Source of the DNA: UBA964 sp031382085
Lineage (GTDB): Bacteria > Pseudomonadota > Gammaproteobacteria > Steroidobacterales > Steroidobacteraceae
DNA: 44,136 nt
Assembly: GCA_031382085.1 (NCBI GenBank)
Contig: JANMYM010000003.1
Coordinates: 1-44,136, forward strand
Direction: 5' to 3'
Positions 20,529 to 28,955 of the stretch are shown piece after piece. The translations under genes and the position numbers were made by a program. Each line of letters opens with the position of its first letter. The first letter of the stretch is position 1. The notes beneath the pieces are model-generated. The model worked only from the letters and a program-made list of their open reading frames with translations. It did no database searches and was not told the DNA's origin.

Positions 20529-21130
20529 AGCGTGGTGAGATCAATGTGAAACTGCGTACCAAACCGGTGCTGCAGATTGCGTTTCAGCAAGTCACCGCCA
20601 TCCGCCTCAAAAAATTTCGCATCATGCTGTTCGAGATTGCGGTTGGTTTCATTGGTCACGATGGCAACAAAATGCGTGTCGTCCTGCAGCGGGAATGGCA
20701 CCTCATGCCAGGTGCCCACATGCATGCAGACACCGCAACTGCCGTCAAAGTGAAACGCACGTACATTCGTGAGGTCCGGCAGATCGGGCTGTGATTCATC
20801 CATCGATCCATCGGGACGTCGGCTGGTTGGCTTGCCGAGCACCATGATGAATGATTTACCCGACAGGGGAATGAAGGTCTGCGTGTGCTTGGAGTGATAT
20901 TCCATCCAGCAAATGACCGGTTCGCGCCGATTGAACGAAACCAGGTTCAGTGTCATGTCGTTGTTCGACACGAACTGCACCGGCGTACGCACCTTCACCT
21001 TGTCACCATAATAGTCGATTCGGCCCCAGACTTCGGAATCCGGCCGGCCAATGACGAAACCGTAACCCGCCAGCGCCTCGGGAGTTGCGCGCTCCACGGG
21101 CAGCGAAATTGTTTTCACGGCCTCCCTCAT
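20525..21130 (-). CDS. Ureidoglycolate lyase (AllA)-like protein
   Basis: From the ATG at 21130 this is a 201-residue protein resembling the AllA/ureidoglycolate lyase fold. The signature-like segment EYHSKHTQTFIPLSGKSFIM holds His residues and is followed by VCMHVGTWHEVPFPL. AllA enzymes split ureidoglycolate to glyoxylate and urea. The neighbouring genes are not those of allantoin breakdown, so this copy may act on another hydroxy or ureido acid. The upstream frame extension to 21211 lies in the divergent promoter region and is not used. It is coupled to the BKACE gene. Confidence 0.85.
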   Translation of the reverse strand: MREAVKTISLPVERATPEALAGYGFVIGRPDSEVWGRIDYYGDKVKVRTPVQFVSNNDMTLNLVSFNRREPVICWMEYHSKHTQTFIPLSGKSFIMVLGKPTSRRPDGSMDESQPDLPDLTNVRAFHFDGSCGVCMHVGTWHEVPFPLQDDTHFVAIVTNETNRNLEQHDAKFFEADGGDLLKRNLQHRFGTQFHIDLTTL

Positions 21131-21183
21131 TGCGGTAAGTTCGCACAACGCCGGTCTATTCGGCCAGCGATGAACGCATCGCA

Positions 21184-21217
21184 ACCGGAGTGCGGGCGCA
21201 TCTGCCCGCATTCCGGT
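21184..21217. promoter_or_regulatory. Candidate operator 3, doubled inverted site
   Basis: ACCGGAGTGCGGGC (21184-21197) and its inverted partner GCCCGCATTCCGGT (21204-21217) face each other across 6 bp with one mismatch between arms. Each arm resembles operators 1 and 2. The site lies between the divergent AllA-like (21130) and amine oxidase (21259) genes. Confidence 0.55.
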
Positions 21218-21258
21218 GACAACCGGTACACCACCACATCCGGCACGCGCCTGGAGGC

Positions 21259-22728
21259 ATGATTCGGACCATGCAGCTGAATCGCCGACAGTTCACCAAG
21301 GGGCTTGCCGCCAGTACCGCACTCCCTGCCATTGCCCCAGCGGCCGGCCCGGCAGCCGGCCCGGCCGCGAATACTGGCGCGTCGGCGAACGCCGATGTCT
21401 TGGTCATCGGCGCCGGCCTCTCCGGCTTGCAAGCGGCGATGCTGCTTGAGGAACTGGGTTCCAAAGTCCAGGTGATCGAAGCCCGCCAGCGCATTGGGGG
21501 TCGCGTCTACACGTTGACGGACCGGCCCGGATTTCCGGAAGTGGGCGGCAATGGTTTTGCGGCCGGCTACGGGCGCGTGCTGGACCGGGTTCGCTTGCTG
21601 CAGCTTCCCTTGTTAGATTCGGCGCCGCTGCGGGTGCGTTTTTCAAAGCTGGAACTCGCGTTAGGTGCGGAAATTATCACTCGTGATGCCTGGGCAGCGT
21701 CCGCTGCGAATCCACTGCCGGCCGATGCACGGAGCCGATTTCCCTGGGAATTTGGCGGCGCTTACCTGGCGCGCAACAATCCGCTGCAATCGGTCGACGC
21801 CTGGCTGGATGCCTCGAGTGCGCCGCTGGACGTGTCGCTGCACGACTGGCTCGCAGGTCGCGGTCTGGATGAACGCATCATCCAGCTCTGTTGGAGTACC
21901 AATCCCTATTTCGGATCCTCGGCGTTCGACGTCTCTGCCCTGCAGTGCTTGTTCAACGACGCCTGGATCAAGGCCGTCACCCAAGGATCCAGCGCAGCGC
22001 TGTCTATTGATGGCGGCAATTACAAATTACCGCAAGCGATGGCCGCGCGATTGAAACGCGAAGTGCATCTCAATCAGGAAGTCGTCGCTCTGCAGGACGA
22101 CGGCATGACCGTGACCGCGGTGTGCCGCAATGGCTCGCGTTACCGGGCCAGGCACGTCATTTGCTCGCTGCCCTTTTCCGTTCTGCGCCATTTGCACCTG
22201 GATCCCGTTCTGCCAGCCGCCCAGGCAGAGGCGGTCAACAATCTGCCTTACATGCAAAACACACTGGTGTTTTTCGTACCGAAGCGGCGCTTTTGGGAGC
22301 AAGACGGGCTTAGCCCAAGCATGTGGACCAATGGACTTGCGGGCGCTGTCGTGGGACAGCGTTTCAGCAAAGACCCTAACGAAGTCACTGCGATCGTTGC
22401 CAACCCACGCGGCCATGCCGCAACCTGGCTTGATCGCCTGGCGCCTAACGACGCGATTCAGCGGGTGCGCCAGGAAATTGAACGCTTGAGGCCCGCTGCG
22501 CGCGGCGCACTCGAGGGCGGCTGGATTCATTCCTGGGGCCGCGATCCTTACGCAGCAGGCGACTGGGCCATTTACGGGCCCGGGCAAATACAGCGCTTTG
22601 CGCGCAATCTGGGCGACGCCCATGGGCGCATTCATTTCTGCGGCGAACACACGGCCCGCGCCAATCGTGGCATGGAAGGTGCGATGGAATCTGCAGAACG
22701 TGTAGCGCTCGAAATATCCGAGGAATAA
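21259..22728 (+). CDS. Flavin amine oxidase, Tat-exported
   Basis: The 489-residue protein begins with a Tat-type signal: RRQFTKG around residue 10, then a hydrophobic alanine-rich stretch. The Rossmann motif ADVLVIGAGLSGLQAAMLLE follows, then RIGGRVYT, and the C-terminal GRIHFCGEHTARANRGMEGA typical of monoamine oxidase-type flavoproteins. It would oxidise an amine or a similar C-H bond in the periplasm. The start could be the ATG at 21259 or that at 21271: GGAGG sits 1 bp and 13 bp away respectively, neither ideal. It heads an operon with a DUF1838 gene and a hydrolase. The substrate is unknown. Confidence 0.9.
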   Translation: MIRTMQLNRRQFTKGLAASTALPAIAPAAGPAAGPAANTGASANADVLVIGAGLSGLQAAMLLEELGSKVQVIEARQRIGGRVYTLTDRPGFPEVGGNGFAAGYGRVLDRVRLLQLPLLDSAPLRVRFSKLELALGAEIITRDAWAASAANPLPADARSRFPWEFGGAYLARNNPLQSVDAWLDASSAPLDVSLHDWLAGRGLDERIIQLCWSTNPYFGSSAFDVSALQCLFNDAWIKAVTQGSSAALSIDGGNYKLPQAMAARLKREVHLNQEVVALQDDGMTVTAVCRNGSRYRARHVICSLPFSVLRHLHLDPVLPAAQAEAVNNLPYMQNTLVFFVPKRRFWEQDGLSPSMWTNGLAGAVVGQRFSKDPNEVTAIVANPRGHAATWLDRLAPNDAIQRVRQEIERLRPAARGALEGGWIHSWGRDPYAAGDWAIYGPGQIQRFARNLGDAHGRIHFCGEHTARANRGMEGAMESAERVALEISEE

Positions 22729-22732
22729 CCAA

Positions 22733-23704
22733 ATGCGCATATCCCCCATGGACGACTCCGGCATCAGCCGCCGGCTGTTCCTGTTAGCTGCCGGCGCCTC
22801 GACTGTCCCATCGGCGTTGAGTGCCGTTGCCGATGGCCGGAGCACCGCTGATGCGGCGATACTCGACACGCCGCGCGGCATGCTGGATACCTACATCCGC
22901 ATGACCGGCGATACGTCCGGCAAGCCTTATGTCGGCTGCTATTCCGGCCATTTGTTTGCGGTGCAAGCTAACGACATTGTCGAACCATTATGCGGGTTCA
23001 CAGGTTTCGGACTCGGCTGGGACCGGCCGCAGACTAACGGGGACTACCACCATGCGTGGAAAGAAGTCGGTTACTACACCGATTTGCGCAGCGGTGAGAT
23101 TCTCGAACAATGGCGCAATCCACTGAACGGCGAGCTCTGCGATGTGATGCATATCCACAATCGTTCGGTCAATATGAAACTGACCACGACGGTCAACCTG
23201 CCGCCGCCGGGATCGAACCGCAAGATCGGCTATAGCAATTTCCCGCAACTCGACAATCCCGCACATCCCTACGGCCTGCCCTACACCATCCTCGATGACC
23301 AGCTGTCGATCTTCTACGATGGCCGTGGGTTTGTACCCAATCCACTGGATCCCAAAACCTGGGTGCGTGAATCCGCGGGCGAGATGATGTCGGTTGCAGA
23401 ATTTTTCATGCTCACCAGCCGCAAAAGCGAGGCGTTGAACCCGAAAGTCGCGAGCGCCGCCTGCACCGGTTCCTGGACCCGCATCGGCCCCTGGCTGCCG
23501 TGGATGCTGTTAGGCCAGCGGCCAGGCCACCTGTTTTATCGTAGCGCGACCAAGAAACTCGGCAGCATCGCGCAACTGCCGAAAGCAGTGCGCGACTACA
23601 CGAGCAAACGCTACCCGGAATTTCTGGAATTTCCAACCGACTTCAGCATACCGATGGAATCATCTTGGGAAGTTTTCAAACGCGAATACAAGCCACGTAC
23701 CTGA
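22733..23704 (+). CDS. DUF1838 protein 1, Tat-exported
   Basis: This 323-residue protein has an early ISRRLFLLAAGAS signal of Tat type and then a DUF1838 body: MLDTYIRMTGDTSGKPYVGC, GFGLGWDRPQ and RIGPWLPWMLLGQRPGHLFY. The family has no established biochemical function and is often present in several copies in environmental Proteobacteria. It starts 4 bp after the amine oxidase stop with GAGGAATAACCAA as ribosome-binding region. It is followed 4 bp later by an alpha/beta hydrolase. DUF1838 genes also occur at 24720, 28057 and 43225. Confidence 0.88.
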   Translation: MRISPMDDSGISRRLFLLAAGASTVPSALSAVADGRSTADAAILDTPRGMLDTYIRMTGDTSGKPYVGCYSGHLFAVQANDIVEPLCGFTGFGLGWDRPQTNGDYHHAWKEVGYYTDLRSGEILEQWRNPLNGELCDVMHIHNRSVNMKLTTTVNLPPPGSNRKIGYSNFPQLDNPAHPYGLPYTILDDQLSIFYDGRGFVPNPLDPKTWVRESAGEMMSVAEFFMLTSRKSEALNPKVASAACTGSWTRIGPWLPWMLLGQRPGHLFYRSATKKLGSIAQLPKAVRDYTSKRYPEFLEFPTDFSIPMESSWEVFKREYKPRT

Positions 23705-23708
23705 GTCG

Positions 23709-24701
23709 ATGATGCGCGCTTGTGCTGCATTGCTGTCGGGACTGCTCGCCGCACCATTGGCATTTGCCGACGAGCCTTCGGCGGCGTCACCGGTTCGGAC
23801 CATTACGCACGCCGACATCGAGAGCCGCTACGCGGACAGCGACTCCCGGTTCGCAGAAATCGACGGCGTGCGCCTGCATTACAAGGATCAGGGCCAGGGC
23901 CCCGCAATTCTGCTAATTCATGGGTCGCTGGGCGACACCCGCGACTGGGACGGCTGGGTGCGAGTGTTAGCGCCTCGGCGCCGCGTCATCCGCATGGACC
24001 TGCCGGGATTTGGCCTCTCCGGCGTCATTGCGAATGACAACTATTCCATCGATCGTTCGCAGTCGCTGATCGATGGACTGATGGACGCCCTGGCGATCGA
24101 TCGATTTGCGATCGCCGGCGTCTCTTACGGAGGGCCGGTCGCTTTTCGGTATGCGGCAACGCGCACCTCACGCATCACCGCTTTGATCATCCTGAATTCT
24201 GCGGGCATTGAATCTGGCAAGCAACAGGTCGATCCAAAGTCCGGCGCGCGAGACTACTACCGCAACGTTTCCAGTAGCGCCGCGCTGACACGCGAATTCA
24301 TTGAAACCGCGTTACGCAAGAGTTTCAACAAACCCGAGCGAATTCCTGCCGGCATGATTGACCGCAAGCTCGATCTCATGAACGTCGTCGGCCGCGATCG
24401 CGAAGGCGCTCTGATGATCGCGCAATATGTGCGCGGCAATCCGCAAAGAGTCCTGGCGCACGTGCGCGCTCCAACGCTCGTGCTATGGGGAGCCGCCGAG
24501 CGCTCGTTGTCTCAATCGACAGCGGATCTCTTTGTCGCCGCTCTAACGAATGCGCAGCACGTAACGAGAGTCATGCAACCCGAGGGCGATCACTACATGC
24601 ATGTCGAGCTCGCTGACGAGACCGGGCGCAAGGCCTTACATTTCCTGGAGACCGCGGGCTACACCGCGATCGGTATCGATCTTGGCGTCATTGCCAAATA
24701 G
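23709..24701 (+). CDS. Secreted alpha/beta hydrolase 1
   Basis: The 330-residue product starts with a signal peptide (LLSGLLAAPLAFADEP) and has the alpha/beta hydrolase order: ILLIHGSLGDTRDWDGW (oxyanion region), the nucleophile Ser in AIAGVSYGGPVAF, then an acidic residue in the APTLVLWGAAE region and His in GDHYMHVELA. The SYG elbow and the length fit carboxylesterase or C-C hydrolase relatives. It lies in the same operon as the amine oxidase and DUF1838 protein 1, so it may act on their product in the periplasm. It converges on DUF1838 protein 2 with an 18-bp gap. Confidence 0.88.
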   Translation: MMRACAALLSGLLAAPLAFADEPSAASPVRTITHADIESRYADSDSRFAEIDGVRLHYKDQGQGPAILLIHGSLGDTRDWDGWVRVLAPRRRVIRMDLPGFGLSGVIANDNYSIDRSQSLIDGLMDALAIDRFAIAGVSYGGPVAFRYAATRTSRITALIILNSAGIESGKQQVDPKSGARDYYRNVSSSAALTREFIETALRKSFNKPERIPAGMIDRKLDLMNVVGRDREGALMIAQYVRGNPQRVLAHVRAPTLVLWGAAERSLSQSTADLFVAALTNAQHVTRVMQPEGDHYMHVELADETGRKALHFLETAGYTAIGIDLGVIAK

Positions 24702-24719
24702 TGGCAGCCGCGCCGCTAC

Positions 24720-25574
24720 TCAAGCCTTGAGCAGCGCGCCCGGATCCTTCGCAATGTCCGGGAACTTCTGCTCAAACAGCCTGCGCCACGTCGCCGGCAT
24801 CGACGCGTAGGCGTAGACCTTGCGGCCGTAGCAGCGCGACACGTAGGCGCCCTGGTAGTCACCCATCTGCAGCCAGGGCGGGAAGTCGAGGATGTCGTTG
24901 AACATCTGCGCGGCGGGAGGATTCTTGATCCTCGGGTTCAGCACGTCGCCGACGGCGCCAATGTAGGTCGACCAGTCGTTGACCGTGAAGCTGCGCTTGC
25001 CCGCCTCGAGCGGCTCGTTGTGAAACGAAAGGTCGCCCTGCACGTGCACCGTGTCGCCCTCGACCCAGGCCGGCCCGATGTCGGTATGGCGCGTCGTCTT
25101 CATGCCCGGCGCGTCGCCGCCCGCGAACGCGCTGCCGCCGCGTTTCTCCATGAGGGTGATCGACGTACGCGGCTTGCCGTAGGGCACATCGACAGTCTTG
25201 CCGGTGAACGGGTTGTCGAACTTCTCCAGCAACGTGGTGGCCCCCGGCGCGGTGTAGAAGTTGCTGCCCGCCATCCTTATCTCGTACTTGTCGTCGGGAA
25301 GGTTGCGGGTCGTGAACCAGGAGGCGACGTACATGTCCCAGAAAGGCGTCGCGACCGTACCGGTGACGCCGTAGCGCGTGCCCTTCATCCACCAGAACGT
25401 CAGCTTGTCGTCCATGGAATAGGCGAGCTTGCGAAACGCGAGTGCCAGGTGATCCGGGTTGGCCGGGTCGAAGATCGCGCCGCCCTTGCCGGCGGCGAGT
25501 GCCAGCGTGGGCATGAAGGCGGCGCCAGCGGCGGCGCCGGCGAGGAGTCCGAGTGCGGTGCGACGGTCAATCAT
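24720..25574 (-). CDS. DUF1838 protein 2, Tat-exported
   Basis: From the ATG at 25574 it has 284 residues, starting MIDRRTALGLLAGAAAGAAF, a Tat-type signal. The DUF1838 body includes LAFRKLAYSMDDKLTFWWMK, DIGPAWVEGDTVHVQGDLSF and LDFPPWLQMGDYQGAYVSRC. The frame extends to 25730, but the extension overlaps the nitrilase gene and lacks any family pattern. It is the last gene of the minus-strand operon that starts near 30005. Its function is unknown. It is one of four DUF1838 genes in 22 kb, and it has no GTTAG motif, unlike its neighbour. Confidence 0.88.
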   Translation of the reverse strand: MIDRRTALGLLAGAAAGAAFMPTLALAAGKGGAIFDPANPDHLALAFRKLAYSMDDKLTFWWMKGTRYGVTGTVATPFWDMYVASWFTTRNLPDDKYEIRMAGSNFYTAPGATTLLEKFDNPFTGKTVDVPYGKPRTSITLMEKRGGSAFAGGDAPGMKTTRHTDIGPAWVEGDTVHVQGDLSFHNEPLEAGKRSFTVNDWSTYIGAVGDVLNPRIKNPPAAQMFNDILDFPPWLQMGDYQGAYVSRCYGRKVYAYASMPATWRRLFEQKFPDIAKDPGALLKA

Positions 25575-25596
25575 GTTGCTTACCTTCCCGTTGGCC

Positions 25597-26751
25597 TTAC
25601 CAGTTGCGCTTGCTGTTGAAATGCTTCGACGCCTCTTCCGAAGTCTTCGGCACGTAGCTGGCCTGCGCGTTAGGTCCGTTGCGCGGCACGAACTTGCTGT
25701 AAACGGGCATGAGCATCTCGATCGGTACATCTGCGATGGAACGCGTGCGGCGGAACTCCGCCATCGGTATCACCGTCGTGACGAACTCCTCGTTGAACGA
25801 GCGCGCGCGCGCGGCGATGCGACCGTTAGCTCCGAAGATCGCGGTGTCGCCTGAGCCCGAGAATTCCGGGAACCCGGGCTGCTCGGGCGAGATCGAGTTG
25901 TTGCAGACCACCGTCCAGATCCGGTTGTAGAGCGAGATCATCTGCGTGTCTTCGAGGCTGTAGCCGCCGGAGGACGAGCTCAAGCGGATCTCCATGCCTT
26001 TCATCGCATGCGCGCGCATCACGTCCGGCTGCCCGGGCGTGATCGAGCAGGAAATATTGCCGATGTCGGTACGCGCAATCGGCAGCACCGCATCCTCGCC
26101 GTACATCTCGCGGTAGCGGTCGAGCACGTCATAGATCGAGGTCGTGAAGATGTCCCAGCCGGGCTTGAAGCCGCGGGAATTGTTAGTTTTCCAATGGTTC
26201 GCGACGACCTTGCCATCGGGCCCGATCAAAATGCCATTGAGCAGCAGGTGGCCCGGCCAATCCTTGTCCTTCGCATACGTGCCGAAGCTGATGTAGCAAC
26301 CGTACTGCCTGGCCTTCTGGCCGAGCGCTTCGGTCTCCGGTCCCGGAACCTCGATCGCCACGCGCAGCGCCTCTTCGAGAGTCCAGGGATTCCAGCCCAT
26401 GATCGGCTGTTCATGGAAACAGATCAGATCCTGCGGCCCCGGGAAGCCGTTAGCCGCATCGACCAGGTCGATCATGTGATCGACGTTAGCTTTCAGCTCG
26501 CGCGCAGGGTTCTTGGTGTCGCGTACCGCGCGGATAATCGACTGCACCGCCGTGACGCGCAGCGCGTCCCTGCGCAGCGGCACCATCTGGTACTTGCCCT
26601 TGTCGTGCACGCTGACCTTGGAGTCGCCCTGCGCAGCGCTCGCGGCGCCCGCGCCGGCACCCAGCGAGGCGGCAGCCGCGCCAAGCACGGTGGCGCCCAG
26701 CAGCTCACGACGATTGACAGGTCGATGGGAACCGGATTTTGGGTCGGACAC
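25597..26751 (-). CDS. Nitrilase-superfamily amidohydrolase, Tat-exported
   Basis: The GTG at 26751 is the start: it lies 1 bp after the TAA of the upstream gene, preceded by AAGGAG. The 384-residue protein has the Tat signal NRRELLGATVLGAAAASLGA and the nitrilase-fold triad: Glu in DLICFHEQPIMG, Lys in VVANHWKTNN and Cys in IGNISCSITPGQ. The usual Cys-neighbour pattern (C-W-D) is altered to CSI, which makes substrate type uncertain. Family members cleave nitriles, amides or carbamoyl groups. The ORF also reads upstream to 26844, inside the previous gene. It is in the same operon as DUF1838 proteins 2 and 3. Confidence 0.88.
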   Translation of the reverse strand: MSDPKSGSHRPVNRRELLGATVLGAAAASLGAGAGAASAAQGDSKVSVHDKGKYQMVPLRRDALRVTAVQSIIRAVRDTKNPARELKANVDHMIDLVDAANGFPGPQDLICFHEQPIMGWNPWTLEEALRVAIEVPGPETEALGQKARQYGCYISFGTYAKDKDWPGHLLLNGILIGPDGKVVANHWKTNNSRGFKPGWDIFTTSIYDVLDRYREMYGEDAVLPIARTDIGNISCSITPGQPDVMRAHAMKGMEIRLSSSSGGYSLEDTQMISLYNRIWTVVCNNSISPEQPGFPEFSGSGDTAIFGANGRIAARARSFNEEFVTTVIPMAEFRRTRSIADVPIEMLMPVYSKFVPRNGPNAQASYVPKTSEEASKHFNSKRNW

Positions 26752-26752
26752 G

Positions 26753-28060
26753 TTAGCTCCTTGAGTTCCTGATTTTCGCTGGCATTCCCCGCAGAATTGC
26801 GTTGACCAGAAATGCATGATCCCAGTTCTCCACGGTTTGTCCATGCCGAAAGATGACCAGTTGCTCAGACGGCACGATGTAAATTACCCGGAACCCGCCT
26901 CCTTCCATCATGCGCACGTCGTTAGCGAGAAACGGCTCCGATTGCGGCAGGATGCCGGGCTGTCCCTCGAAAAAGCTCCTCTTGGCGACGTAGGGACTGC
27001 CAAGCCAAAGACCCAGCCCGTGGTTTGGGTTACGTGGCGACGGCGTGGCCATGGTGCGCACCCAACCGGCGGGCAACAGCTGCTTGCCCTGCCAGCGACC
27101 ATCCTGCACCACCAGAACGCCGAGGCGCGCCCAGTCCCGAGGCGTCGCCCGCATGCAGCACATCACCCGGGCGACACCGCCTGGCCGGTCCAGCTGGAAG
27201 CTTGCATCGGCGGCCCCGATCGGTCTCCACACACGCTCGGACAGCAGCGTCTGGATTGGCACGCCTAACGCGCGTTCGATCACCAGCGCGAGCAGCTGCA
27301 TGTTCTCCTGCGCATACTCAAAGCGCGATCCTGGCGGGTGGACGTAATCATAGGCCAGCGCCGCACGCACCACGTCGCCGCAGTAGGCGAGGCACAGGTC
27401 TTTGTTAGCCGCGATGACGGTCATTGGCAGCTGCGGGGCCACCTCCAGTCCGGAAACCTGCTGGCCGAGCTGCTGGACAGTGATCCTTCCGCGCGGATCG
27501 TCGCGCCACTCGGTGATGAACTTGCCAATTGGATCGCCCAGGGCAAGCTTGCCTGCCGCAACCGCGAACCCCAGCAGCAGCGGCGTGACGCTGCGCGTGA
27601 TGGCGCGGCCATTCACGAGTTCGTCGGGGCGAACGCCGTTCCAGTAGCGTTCGAGCTGCACCACCCCGCGGTGCACCACAATGAGCGCGCCGGTCTTGTG
27701 CGCAGCGGCCCAGTCGGCCGCTTTATTCAGTGCCGCGGCATCGATGCTGGTGTGACCCGCAGCCGCGACCGGTAGAAACGCCGCAGGTGCACCGCGGATG
27801 ACGGCATCGGGCCAATAAAAATAGGCGTCGGGTTCGTACACATCCTTGGGACGCGATGTCATGCGCCACCAGAACATGGGGTCGCTGTAAGTCGGGTCGC
27901 GCAGCGCCGCCTCGGGATCGACGACTCCCGGGGGCATTTTTGCGGCGGTCCCCGCGGCGCGGACTTCGCTTGCGCCTGGCATGACGATGAGCCATGCGCC
28001 GATGAATACAACGGCAACGCTGCGCCGCACGCGTCGCCACAGGTTTTGCAGGCTGGTCAT
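26753..28060 (-). CDS. Beta-lactamase-fold serine hydrolase with altered SxxK
   Basis: The 435-residue protein has a signal/transmembrane start (SVAVVFIGAWLIVMPGASEV) and the layout of class C beta-lactamase/esterase proteins: LIVVHRGVVQLERYWNGV, a Ser in the position of the active Ser (AITRSVTPLLLGFAVAAGKL), and the Tyr region FEYAQENMQLLALVIERALG. In the family the Ser motif is SxxK. Here the fourth position is Pro, so the general-base Lys is missing. The protein may be inactive, or catalysis may differ. It overlaps DUF1838 protein 3 by 4 bases upstream and ends 1 bp before the nitrilase start, so all three are translated together. Confidence 0.85.
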   Translation of the reverse strand: MTSLQNLWRRVRRSVAVVFIGAWLIVMPGASEVRAAGTAAKMPPGVVDPEAALRDPTYSDPMFWWRMTSRPKDVYEPDAYFYWPDAVIRGAPAAFLPVAAAGHTSIDAAALNKAADWAAAHKTGALIVVHRGVVQLERYWNGVRPDELVNGRAITRSVTPLLLGFAVAAGKLALGDPIGKFITEWRDDPRGRITVQQLGQQVSGLEVAPQLPMTVIAANKDLCLAYCGDVVRAALAYDYVHPPGSRFEYAQENMQLLALVIERALGVPIQTLLSERVWRPIGAADASFQLDRPGGVARVMCCMRATPRDWARLGVLVVQDGRWQGKQLLPAGWVRTMATPSPRNPNHGLGLWLGSPYVAKRSFFEGQPGILPQSEPFLANDVRMMEGGGFRVIYIVPSEQLVIFRHGQTVENWDHAFLVNAILRGMPAKIRNSRS

Positions 28061-28953
28061 TTTCGAAGACTCCCGTTGAGTGCGCGTTCCGGATTATCGA
28101 GCACGTCCGGATGCAGCCGGCGTGTTAGCTCCAGAAATTGCGCGGGACAGTCGGACCAGCGCTCGGCCTTGGCGCCGATGCCGTTTTCCGCGGTGTGACC
28201 CTTGATCCCCTCCATCTGCATCCACGGGCGCCAGCCTGACAGGGCGGAATACGAGTAGTTCGCGGCAACCGACGGCGTGCCAGCGTTGGCTAACGCCGCC
28301 ACCGCCGCGCGCCAGATCATCCATTCCCGATAGAACACTGTCGGGGGCTTCGCGCGATCGGGGTACACCCGGCCGTACTCGTCCGCCCGCAGCAGGACAT
28401 CATCGCCAACAGCCCACGCGGGACCAATCGAGCGCACCAGATGAACCGAGGAGCGTGGCGCAAACTGGGAGGCATTGGCCGCGACCTTCACGGGCTCAAA
28501 TTCTTCCCACTCATCGAGCGCCACCGCGAAGCGGACTTTCGTGGGACCGAATCGGTAACGCGGTACCTGCACGGTGCGGCCCGTCTGCGGCATTTTGACG
28601 GTGTCGAGCAACTCGCCGGTGGCAAGGTCCGTGTAATGCGCGATCTCGAGGTCCGTCACTTCGTAACGATCCTCAGCGATGCGCTCCCAGCGCTGCATGG
28701 CACCGGCGACAACGCCGCACAGCGGAACGATGTCCCCGTCAATGACCGTGGAGCGTGTGGCGTTCAGCCAGCCAAAAACGGTTTTGCCATCGGTGCGGCC
28801 GCGCATGCGTACGAATGCGTCCAGCAGCGCCTTGCCCACCAGACGAGACGCCAGCGCTTCGGCGTTGGTCGCTGACTCGGCGACTGTCGCCGACAAGGCC
28901 AGGCTCGACAGCATGCCCTTGAGATATGCGCGGCGCGGCATTTGGCTGGCCAT
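28057..28953 (-). CDS. DUF1838 protein 3, Tat-like signal
   Basis: This 298-residue DUF1838 protein starts with PRRAYLKGMLSSLALSATVA, a twin-Arg-like signal. The body includes LLDAFVRMRGRTDGKTVFGW, VVAGAMQRWERIAEDRYEV, HLVRSIGPAWAVGDDVLLRA and SALSGWRPWMQMEGIKGHTA. The pattern matches DUF1838 proteins 1, 2 and 4 in several positions (the GPAW segment and the WxPWMQM segment), but overall identity is low. The function of the family is unknown. It is followed within 4 bases of overlap by the beta-lactamase-fold gene and preceded by an alpha/beta hydrolase ending 2 bp upstream. Confidence 0.87.
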   Translation of the reverse strand: MASQMPRRAYLKGMLSSLALSATVAESATNAEALASRLVGKALLDAFVRMRGRTDGKTVFGWLNATRSTVIDGDIVPLCGVVAGAMQRWERIAEDRYEVTDLEIAHYTDLATGELLDTVKMPQTGRTVQVPRYRFGPTKVRFAVALDEWEEFEPVKVAANASQFAPRSSVHLVRSIGPAWAVGDDVLLRADEYGRVYPDRAKPPTVFYREWMIWRAAVAALANAGTPSVAANYSYSALSGWRPWMQMEGIKGHTAENGIGAKAERWSDCPAQFLELTRRLHPDVLDNPERALNGSLRK

Positions 28954-28955
28954 GG

